Below are positions 23,495 to 35,400 of a stretch of DNA of 64,000 nt, piece after piece. The stretch is from Bactericera cockerelli (lineage: Eukaryota > Arthropoda > Insecta > Hemiptera > Triozidae): NCBI GenBank assembly GCA_024516035.1, contig CM044955.1, forward strand, positions 41,514,556 to 41,578,555, in the 5' to 3' direction. A program made the translations under genes and the position numbers. The notes under the pieces were generated by a model, which was not told the origin of the DNA, ran no database searches, and worked only from the letters and a program-made list of their open reading frames with translations. Position 1 is the first letter of the stretch, and each line of letters opens with the position of its first letter.

Positions 23495-26400
23495 ATGGCT
23501 CTCTCCTCCTATTTGGTACCGATCGCAGTTCTTCTATTTCTGAAATTCTCGCCCGTCCAGTCTCAGCAATACGCGGGTGAATATTGCGGCAACAATTTCG
23601 CCATTTACGAGAACAAAATTATTCGGACCGAAGATTCGAAGAAGTTGGGAGCAAAATATTTGACGTCCAAAGATGTGACTAGTCGTCTCGAATGCTTGAA
23701 ACTATGCTGCCTCACCAATAAGTGTGATGTGTTTATTTTTGAGGAGAAGGTAAGCGTGCCCTCTCCAAGCTAAATTAACCCGAACATGAAATAATAGTTT
23801 TTCTTCTTGCGACTAGCAGTGCCTCAGGATAAACATATACATCTCACGAGGCACTGGGGTCTGGTCCTTATTCTTCTGTTTTGTAAAATTGAATGCGTAA
23901 TTTTACCAACCCACCTCATCCGTTTGATTGTTGAGGCGGCGGACTTGTCATCCAAAAGTCGGTTATTATTATTACATTAAGACTAGCTTGAGTGACATTA
24001 CTGTTGTAACTACCTATCACTAGTCACTAGTATGATTAGGTAACCTGAATAAATAAATGGTTATCATCTTTGTGTTAGTCACTTTCGTGATATTACAACT
24101 ACTCAAACTCACTTTACTAAATCCATACTGAAACCGGGACTTGAACCACTGACCTCCAGGTTATAAGTCCGCCGCCTCACTTTACTATTCTAGATTGGTC
24201 TAAAAGTAAAGGATCATCTCAAACATAGATATTTTAAATCATATAAAATTGATTACCTTCCCGGTCTCTATATTAAATTATATAAAAATCATGTCCCGGT
24301 AGCTGTCAAGGAGTCGGTCTGGAAATCCAGAGGTCGTAGGTTCGAAACCCAGCCGGGCAGCGGGGACATGAGAAGTTATCCTTACATTTGGTATTTTGAC
24401 CACATAACAATACGTCTTGGGCTTACTGTTGTATAAATGTATTATTATTATTATTACTTTGCAATGTTTTACTCGAGACATATTGTGCACAGATTCCGGG
24501 CACTTGCTACCTGTTCGCGTGTGGTCCACCCGATGATTTCCGCTGCCAGTTCACCTCGCACGGGAACTACACCAGTGCCGTCTCAGTCTGACCAGCGCGC
24601 CGCACGCAGGACAGCTGGAGGAAGAGATCAGGTTGAATCAGCACGAATCAGAACTCACCAGACTCCGGTAGGTGGATGAGTGGAACAATTGGAACATGAT
24701 GAGAGGTTTTTAGTGAGCGAAGTGTTCATTCACGTTGAGCGCGTTCGAAAAATGACAAAGCCTGAAACTGGATGAGGGGGGTCTTGCGCTCTATTCGCTG
24801 AATACAAACCATTGCTGACTCAAATGCCAAATTGATAAGTGATTTGTTTGATCTATAGTCAATACGACTAAAATTTCTTTTGTTTTAAAATTTCTTCTAA
24901 ACCGTGCATTCGTAGTCAAGTGGTTAAGGCGCTCGTCTGGTCATCCGACTCTGAGGGTTAGGTGGAGAAAATGATTTAATCATTAACCTTCCCTGGTGGT
25001 TACCTTCCACTAAAGAGTATTATTATTATTTTATAATAATACTCTTTAGTGAGTAGCTGCTGTGAAGCAGCGACCAGTGGCAGAATCTTGGGCAAAAAAA
25101 TAATACAAGATATTGTAAATTAAAGTGGTAAAGTCCTATGATTCTGCGCTACCCACTAAAATTGTGACATAATAACACAAAGGAAAAGCATTATTATTAT
25201 TATTTTAAAATTTCTTTTGTTTTATAATTTCCTACATTATTGTTTCAGACAACCCATGGACATCTCTAGTAAGGAAATCGAGATCATCCCCACTCCTCCC
25301 CCCACCTCTACCACCACTGTCACCCCTCCTCCCCCTCCCCCTCCTTCTACTGTAACTTCTGCACAGCCTGAACCAGCCGCCAGCACTCTGCGTAAGTTCC
25401 AAAGCTCATTCGCAAAAGAAAGTACTTAAAATTATCTACATTAAAAATACATAGTATGCATAATGTCTTTATTTTTTGAAGTGAATAAAATGAACCGGCA
25501 AACTCCTAACATACCTACTCCGTTTGTGACCTAGAGTGTTAATATTTTTACTAACTATTTATTGAAAACCTTTCGTGATATGACCATGCAGTTGAAAGCG
25601 ACGTTAAACCCAAAATTAAAGACAGAAAAAATATATTAATAACCTTGAGCTTTTTAAATAATATTTATAGGTTCAATGGAAATACAAGCAGCTAGTTTCT
25701 AAAAAGAAGAATTTCATCAACATAATTGCAAAATACGAATCTTTTGCCACTGTGGGAACCACATAAGTTAATCTAAGTTGGTTGGATTGGTTTTTTTTTT
25801 ATATTATTATTATTATTTTTTTTTAAACTTAAGACAAATGTGTTTTTATATATTAATATATAAATGTCAAAGTCACTGACTGACTGACTGATCATCGCTC
25901 TACAGCCCAAACCGTAAGTCCTAGGAAGCTGAAATTTGGTAGGTAGCTTTGTCTTATAGTCTAGATGTGCAATAAGACGGGATTTTTCGAAATTCCCACT
26001 ACAACACCTGCCATTGGCGAAAAAAGATTATTTGCTTTCACGGCCATGCCTCGGCCCGCAAAGCGGGCGACAGCCCGCTTGTTATATAGATAAGTAGATA
26101 GTCAAATATTAGATAGTTTTATATTTTTATAGTTAGGGAAATGAATTGTAAATTAGCTAGTACAGGGTAAATATGCCCGTATATTGTTCAAATAAATAAA
26201 TATTATGTATGGAATTTATCTTTTTTTTACGAGGATCAAATAAAATCATTTGGGCTCACTTAACATGAAGACTCATTTCTTAGTAGAATAAGACTTTTTT
26301 ATTCTGTCTTAATATATAATTTGTAGTATTCATTTGTTTACACTTTATTTTTTTATACCGAACGGGCAACCAATATTACTTATAACATGAAAAAAAAAAC

Positions 26401-29400
26401 TTAAAAATATTGAACAAAGTTATTTTAATATTTACAATTTTTTTGTAATACGGGCGTTGTTGATGCCTTAGTTATTATTTATATTCTCTTTATTTTCTTT
26501 ATTTATTGAACCCTTCTCCTTCTTCTTATGTTGTACCGGCGTTGGTTACGCCAAGAAGTTTCGATAGTGTCTAACTGGGTCGGTAAGTAATATACATATA
26601 TATATTTTTCCCTACAGGTTCCAAGTGCAGTCGCTTTCAGTTTGAATGTCACACGTCCAAGGAGTGCATCGCTATCTACAATGTGTGCGACGGCATACCC
26701 CAGTGCATGGACAGCAGTGACGAGGCCGCGGAACTCGCCTGTCCTACCACAGGTATTACTATAGAGCTCTTGTCTTAGACTGTCCTACCACAGGTATTAC
26801 TATAGAGCTCTTGTCTTAGCCTGTCCTACCACAGGTATTACTATAGAGCTTTGTCTTAGCCTGTCCTACCACAGGTATTACTATAGAGCTTTGTCTTAGA
26901 CTGTCCTACCACAGGTATTACTATAGAGCTCTTGTCTTAGACTGTCCTACCACAGGTATTACTATAGAGCTCTTGTCTTAGACTGTCCTACCACAGGTAT
27001 TACTATAGAGCTCTTGTCTTAGACTGTCCTACCACAGGTATTACTATAGAGCTTTGTCTTAGCCTGTCCTACCACAGGTATTACTATAGAGCTTTGTCTT
27101 AGCCTGTCCTACCACAGGTATTACTATAGAGCTCTTGTCTTAGCCTCTCCTACCACAGGTATTACTATAGAGCTCTTGTCTTAGACTGTCCTACCACAGG
27201 TATTACTATAGAGCTTTGTCTTAGCCTGTCCTACCACAGGTATTACTATAGAGCTTTGTCTTAGCCTGTCCTACCACAGGTATTACTATAGAGCTTTGTC
27301 TTAGCCTGTCCTACCACAGGTATTACTATAGAGCTTTGTCTTAGCCTGTCCTACCACAGGTATTACTATAGAGCTTTTGTCTTAGCCTGTCCTACCACAG
27401 GTATTACTATAGAGCTTTGTCTTAGCCTGTCCTACCACAGGTATTACTATAGAGCTTTTGTCTTAGCCTGTCCTACCACAGGTATTACTATAGAGCTTTT
27501 GTCTTAGCCTGTCCTACCACAGGTATTACTATAGAGCTTTGTCTTAGCCTGTCCTACCACAGGTATTACTATAGAGCTTTTGTCTTAGCCTTCCTACCAC
27601 AGGTATTACTATAGAGCTTTGTCTTAGCTGTCCTACCACAGGTATTACTATAGAGCTTTTGTCTTAGCCTGTCCTACCACAGGTATTACTATAGAGCTTT
27701 TGTCTTAGCCTGTCCTACCACAGGTATTACTATAGAGCTTTTGTCTTAGCCTGTCCTACCACAGGTATTACTATAGAGCTTTTGTCTTAGCCTGTCCTAC
27801 CACAGGTATTACTATAGAGCTTTTGTCTTAGCCTGTCCTACCACAGGTATTACTATAGAGCTTTTGTCTTAGCCTCTCCTACCACAGGTATTACTATAGA
27901 GCTTTTGTCTTAGCCTGTCCTACCACAGGTATTACTATAGAGCTTTTGTCTTAGCCTGTCCTACCACAGGTATTACTATAGAGCTTGCGTCTTAGCCTGT
28001 CCTACCACAGGTATTACTATAGAGCTTTTGTCTTAGCCTCTCCTACCACAGGTATTACTATAGAGCTTGCGTCTTAGCCTGTCCTACCTCAGGTATTACT
28101 AGAGAGCTTTCGTCTTAGCCTGTCCTACCTCAGGTATTACTAGAGAGCTTTCGTCTTAGCCTGTCCTACCTCAGGTATTATTACTAAAGAGCTTTCGTCT
28201 TAGCCTGTCCTACCTCAGGTATTACTAGAGAGCTTTCGTCTTAGCCTGTCTTACCACAGGTATTACTAGAGAGCTTTCGTCTTAGCCTGTCCTACCACAG
28301 GTATTACTAGAGAGCTTTCGTCTTAGCCTGTCCTACCTCAGGTATTACTAGAGAGCTTTCGTCTTAGCCTGTCCTACCTCAGGTATTACTAGAGAGCTTT
28401 CGTCTTAGCCTGTCCTACCACAGGTATTACTATAGAGCTTTTGTCTTAGCCTCTCCTACCACAGGTATTACTATAGAGCTTGCGTCTTAGCCTGTCCTAC
28501 CTCAGGTATTACTAGAGAGCTTTCGTCTTAGCCTGTCCTACCTCAGGTATTACTAGAGAGCTTTCGTCTTAGCCTGTCCTACCTCAGGTATTATTACTAA
28601 AGAGCTTTCGTCTTAGCCTGTCCTACCTCAGGTATTACTAGAGAGCTTTCGTCTTAGCCTGTCTTACCACAGGTATTACTAGAGAGCTTTCGTCTTAGCC
28701 TGTCCTACCACAGGTATTACTAGAGAGCTTTCGTCTTAGCCTGTCCTACCTCAGGTATTACTAGAGAGCTTTCGTCTTAGCCTGTCCTACCACAGGTATT
28801 ACTATAGAGCTTTTGTCTTAGCCTGTCCTACCACAGGTATTACTATAAAGCTTTTGTCTTAGCCTGTCCTACCACAGGTATTACTAGAGAGCTTTCGTCT
28901 TAGCCTGTCCTACCACAGGTATTACTATAGAGCTTTTGTCTTAGCCTGTCCTACCACAGGTATTATTATAGAGCTTTCCTCTTAGCCTGTCCTACCACAG
29001 GTATTATTATAGAGCTTTTGCCTTAGCCTGTCCTACCACAGGTATTACTATCGATCGCCTTGTTTTTATTTCCCGACTTGTGTTAAAGAGTCCCATTGTT
29101 CCAGCAATAAGACCAAGACGTATTATATTGTCAAATCCAAATGGGAGGATAACTTTTCATGCCCCGGCTGGATTTCGAATCTGGATTACCAGACCAACGA
29201 GCGACGCCGACGCCTTGAATACTGAGCTATTCATGTAGTTGCGTGATGGCTAGATCTAGGAAACTGTAATGTGGAACGAGGATTCCTATTTCTAATTTAA
29301 TTGCGAAGAAGGAAAGGGAAAAAGAAAGAAAGAAAGAAAAAAAAAAAAAAACATTAACGTCAAGCATGTTTGAACAGTAATTTTAAAGACAGTGCTTAAC

Positions 29401-32400
29401 TTATGGAGTGAGGCTGAGTCGCCTCGTAATGAAGTAGTATTCCCTGATGACCTCCCCTAGCACCAAGGTCCACAGTCATCACAAGCCTCCCCCCTCCACA
29501 ATGATGAGCTACTACCCGTGAGTCCCTGACCTCCGCCGCCAATGAATAACTTAACTTGAATAACAATGAATAACATAGCGCGCGATTAGCTCAGTGGTTA
29601 AGCACTCACTTGCCATGCGGAAGGTCCCGTGTTCGATCCCCCGTGCCGACAAAAATTTGTATTCTTAATTTGGTTACAATTGTTTGTAAGGGATACCTTC
29701 CGGTGCGCTCGTGTTGACCCAGCACCTAATTGGGAAGTATTGTGTTACTTCTCGCCCATCAGAGGGGAAGCATACTACGGGATGGGCAGGCTACAACACA
29801 GACCACAAGCGTCTACAGTAGCTCCTGTTTCATGGCTACGAAATAAAAACGGCTGTGAAACACTCATCTTTAAAAAAAAAACTAATCATATTCCCTGTTG
29901 ACACCTCCCCCAGCCCCGAGATCCACAGCCTCCACGGCCCGTCAGCACGTGCCTCCCCTCCACAATGATGAGCTACTACCTGAGATGTCCCTGACCCCCG
30001 CCGCCCCCTCATTCGGCCGCATCATGCCGCCACCGCAGAAGATAATCAGTCTGGAGGAGCAGCAGATGATACAGCAGCAGCAGCAGCAGCAGCGCTTGAG
30101 TGAGTGGAAGAGATTGCCATAGGCAATAACCCCGCCCTTTAGTTAGGACATATGTTTTCAAATATTTTCTATTCTTTTTCATTTTTATTGTATATATTGT
30201 TTTTTTTTTCATTTTTTCACTGTTAAAATTATTATTTGTATGTACAATTGTACATAATGTCCTTTTGTATCTAATAAAGAGTTGTATAATAATAATAAAA
30301 AATAATAGTGAGTGCACGAGTTTTTATGTTATCAGTAAAAAAGATCGCACGATTAGCTCAGCGATAAAGTACTTCCTTGCCATGTGGAAGGTCGGAACCT
30401 TCCAAATCCCAAAGCCGACATTAAAAATGATATTTTTTAATTTTTGAACCTTTGTTCCAGATCCAATGATGATGCACAGTCAGCAAAGCCTGCAATGGCC
30501 GGTCAACTCGCAGATGCAATACAGTAAGTTATAAAACTAAGAAGATTTCAGTTCAAAATCAGATGATGTAGAAATTATAGAACATAGACCCATAAAGACA
30601 GTAGGTATATTTTTTTCTATGTGCTATTTTAATAAATTTTCTTCGAAATCTATTAGGTAACATCTACTGTTTCTTTCTTTGTAAAAGGCGTTCTCCACAC
30701 CTCGGCCGAGGTGTTTGATATGAGTTGCTCTGCCACATCACTGCGAGTTGTTTTCTGTTGTGATGCTTTGGTATACGAGTAGCTGGTTAGTAATAAAATT
30801 AATTAAATGATAGTCACAATACTCTTTGGTCGAAGGTTAATTTTGATCCACTACTTTTTAGGCCACAAGTAGCACTCGAAACCCAACTTCCTGATGCAGA
30901 GTCCTCTGCACTTGCCGATGAGATTAATAGTTTTAAAAAAAAATTAAGGATTTAGTAGGAAACTATAAATATAACCCAAATTTATATGTGTTATACTGTA
31001 ATGGGTTTTGCATTCTCTAGAAAGTCACAAACTAGATACCCACATCAACTTCACCTAGCCTCGGTTGGACCGGAAATACCCAGCATCTTGAGGCTTTGAA
31101 TTTGAATGGTTGCTTAACAATAATAATAACAACATTCGTTAGTGAAAGGTAACCACCAGGCGAGGTTAATGCTCAAAGCATTTTCAAACACCTAACCATC
31201 AGAGTCTTATTATTATGTGGTCACAAACTCAAATCAATGAGGAAAAATTCATGCACTATGTGGGATTCGAACCAACCGATCTCTACGCTACCTGGGTTAC
31301 CAGACTAGCGCGTTAACCACTTGACTACTAGTGCACGGTTTCGAACTTAACGTGTGGGAACTGGTGTGTTCAATGCAGACTTTCTATCTTCTAATCCTAA
31401 TTAAAAACCTGTATTTATTCAATTTACATTTCTATGTTCTAGATAAAGACATGGCCGGAGCCTTCATGGACCCTAGTTCCGGCATAATGTATCACCCGGG
31501 CAGTATGGATTATATGAGAGATGGGGATAGGCAGCAGCACCTGACATATCATGCTAATAGTAACGGTATGTTCTTTACAAAGAGAAGATACTCATTTACA
31601 AACTAGCATACCAACTATCATGCTAATAGTAACGGTATTTTCTTTACATACAAAGAGTAGATACTCATTTACAAACTAGCATACCAAGTATCATACGATT
31701 AAGTCTGACCAATCAATCCCATTCTCTTTAGGCATTGTTCCTATGGTTCATTTATAAAGAAGTTTTGCGGAGAATAACAGTCATGAGAAAATAATCCACA
31801 TTAAAACCTGTTAAAATCAATTAGTCAGAGTAAAACCGAATGAAAACAACATCAGCTTTTGGAGAAAGGTTTTACAATTATTCGGATAACAGGAAAAAAT
31901 GAAAACTTCGACAAAAGTAGTTACCTACAATTAGTAAACCAAACTCAGACTATTTTTTGGAGACTTGTCAATATTTTTTTTTTTTCACCTTTACAGGTAT
32001 GATCGGGAGTAACAACAGAATAATGGCTCACAAAGCCAATATACCCATGCAGAGTCCAGACTATCCTAGCATGGATACTAGGTAAATATTTATCCAAATT
32101 TAATTAAAACATCGATCAAAATTAGTTTGGTAAACTTTAAATTAGTTTTATCTATGTAAACTTTAGAATATTGAAAGAGTGTCAATCTACTTTGAATTTG
32201 AATATCAAAATAATCCAAATAATAAATTGAAAAATTCATAAATCATATTCATTTGTCAACCCTCGTGTATCTACAAGTAATAGCTATGAGTGCAGGAGTA
32301 GCTAAATGGGAAGATTCGAGGCGTTCGAGCTTACCATGGGAAGGTATTGGGTTCGATCCCCAGAACCGACAAGAATTTGAATTAGTAATTCTATTGCAGT

Positions 32401-35400
32401 AAGAACACCTTCCTGTGTGGTTGTGTTGACCTAGTATCTCAATAGGAAGTATTGTGTCACTTGACTCACTTCTCGACCATCAGAGGGGAGGCATACTTCA
32501 GGATGGGCAAAGTACAACTAAGACCACAAGAGTCTATAGTAGCTTTAATTTCATGGCCACGAAATAAAAGCATTAGCCAGTGTCTATGGCACGTTGAATG
32601 CAGCAGTCTCGTTCTATACTTAGATGATTGACCATTCGAACCCTCGTGATGGCATTCCCGGCCCCTCTCAGGCTGGATAAGATTAATTTGAGGTGCTGGT
32701 TTTGAGTCTCCAGAGAATCGCATGTAAAACCCCCGTCGTGATGTGACTATCCAGTTGAAAGCATGTTAACCCCCCCCCCCCTTGAAATAAATAAAAAATA
32801 CTTATACTCATAGAATAAATTAAACACTCTTTGTGTTTCAGTATTGTTAATGGCAACAACAATATTCAGTACAAGATGAACAACCTGTCGCCTTACAGTT
32901 TTGTGCCTGCCTACCAACACATGGCCCCGATGCAACATGTGGGTAGGTCAATACATATTATTCGGTGCTTACTCTAATTGATTGAATTGTCAAATTTTTG
33001 CAACTGTTGTATGAATGTTTTTCTTTCTTTTTTCGCCACAGTAAAAAAAAATCTCTATATTCAAAGATTTTTTCTGTATGTATGTATGTATAATTGTATA
33101 TGTTGGCCCAACTGCCGAAATCGCTCACTAAGCGAAAAAAACGCACACATCGCGGAGGCGGAATATAAATTTTCATAGTTATCTACCTAAATCTTACGCC
33201 GCTCATCAGGGTTTCAGCATTTCTCGAAAAGGCCAGTCCACGATCTTGTATTCCTACTCTACCACATCGCGAGGTGAGCCTTTTTTGTATTACCTTAGTG
33301 TTTCAGAGGCCGATTTGGGATTTCGAACATTGCAAACTACCAGATTACTCTCGAACATTTTATCCTTGCTCAATAAGCCGGAATTTGGGCTTTGAGCATT
33401 TCGAAGATACCCAGAGCGATTTGCATTGATCCTATAGCTTTATATGTATAATAATTTTAAAACTTGAAAACTTTCTCTGCAAATTACGCCAACTTACTAG
33501 GAGAGAGACTATAGCATGCACATGCTGTGTATTATGATAATGGTAAAAAAAAAATCTGAAAGCTGGAGAAAATGGTTTAACTCTAAAAGGACACTTGAAA
33601 CACTAATTTTGCCTACTTAACACTAATTTTGCCTGCTTAAACTCTCTATACTCTATTATAGGACTAGACCAGCCTTGTTTGTGAAATTAATTTTTCCAAA
33701 ACTAAATAAATATGTTGGTTCCATGCAGGTCTGAACAACATGGACGTAGCAGTACCCCATCAGATGAACTACAACAGACCGCCCGAGTATTACTATGACG
33801 ACACCACACACAGCAGGGCCAACTGCCCCTCAACCTCATAGCAACGTGGTGAGTGAAGAAATTCCAGCTGAAAAACACAAATTTAGGAAAAGAAAAAAAA
33901 AACGCAACTGTCGTGGGTTCGAATCCATCGGTCTCCAGTACAGTTTCTTTTGAAATTCCGGCCCCACTCAGGCTGGGTGAGATTACTGTGATTAGCAGAT
34001 AGATACTCTTAGCGAGCGAGTGAAAGTTAAAATGTACTACGGAATAGTGTCTTCTTTTTCCACGCGGCGCGGGTCGGCTGCACAGAAGAACATTAGAAAG
34101 TAAATACTATGTACCATTTATTATTCATTGAACATTTTACTAAACAATGAATAATTGTATCCTCTATGATAATATGTAATGTACTTCTTCTTTTCAACTT
34201 TGCTATGTGTGTAAAACAGAACGTAGATTGAGACAGCTTTCATATATTTCAGATGGAACATGATATTCCTTCGCCTGATGTACCGAAGGTTTCGTCCTCC
34301 GTCAAGAAAGAAGACGCTCCCCTCCCTATTGCCTCAGTTGCTTCTCCTGTGGTCGCCGTGACAACCACCTCTACTGCCCATCCCCCGCACCGGAGGAAAG
34401 GTAAGTTTCCGTAGCCCGGATAATAAGTACCACTCATCTCAAGTTCATGCCAAGATTTGGCTGGTCTCTTGTTGTTGTTGTAACCAGCTTGGCTACTGCT
34501 GGGGAAGAGTGATGGTCTCCAGCCAACTGAAGTGGAAAATGCTGCATCGTTTCTAACCCACGTAATTTCCATTTTTTTTATGAAACTTTTTTTTTCAACG
34601 ATTCATTAATTCCCTCTACGAGTTTGAGGCTGAAAGTCTGAGATTTAATACGTTCATAACCTACTTAATCGTGGCTGAGACCTATTGACAATATTATTGT
34701 GGATAATAGCTGTTTACGGTCAACAGCTTCATTAATATTCTTATCTGTTCATGGCTCCTTTTCCAATTCTCCGGTTCAGCCTCTACACCTACATCCTTCT
34801 TGAGGTTTTCCTTCCACTTTGTCTTTCTCTCGTCCTGAAACTTCCAAATCCTGCAAAATCATTTTTTTTTTTTGTGAAAATTAGGCATATTCTACCCAGC
34901 TTAGCTTTTGCTGGGTTTGATTTATGATAGCTGGTTATATAGTTTATTGCAAACGAATTTATTTATTAAATCAGAGTGAATTACATGAAAACTTTTTCCA
35001 ACTCTTCATGAACTGGGACGGTTCCTAACATTTTGTACTTTTGACCTATTAGCGTTTTTGATTTCTCGCCATTGCAGGTGCAAACTTCTTCATCTTTCAT
35101 CCTGTCCATTGACCAATTGATTTTATTATTGATTTCCTTGATGTTCGTTTCTTTTTTTTTCTTGTTTCTGGTACCACTCTGTAGTTTTAGTCACTATTAT
35201 CTTCATCTAGCCCCGTCCCCTCCATCTCAGTTTCTCCATATATTTCATTCACAATATTTTTGCATTGGTTTTTTTTATATTTTTTTTTTTTTATTTTTAT
35301 TTTTATGTATTATATATTTATTTCATTAAGATTATTATTTAGTTTCCATAAATTGATTGAATTAAACGGTTTATTTACTTGGCATTTCACTTTTGTTACT

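Noticed and set aside
26738..29053. CRISPR-like array
   Set aside because: Units are contiguous, with no unique spacers, and the seed is a eukaryotic exon border, so it is a minisatellite.
30061..30092. Trinucleotide CAG repeat as a microsatellite only
   Set aside because: It is in frame and encodes the polyglutamine stretch of exon 5, so it is treated as coding.
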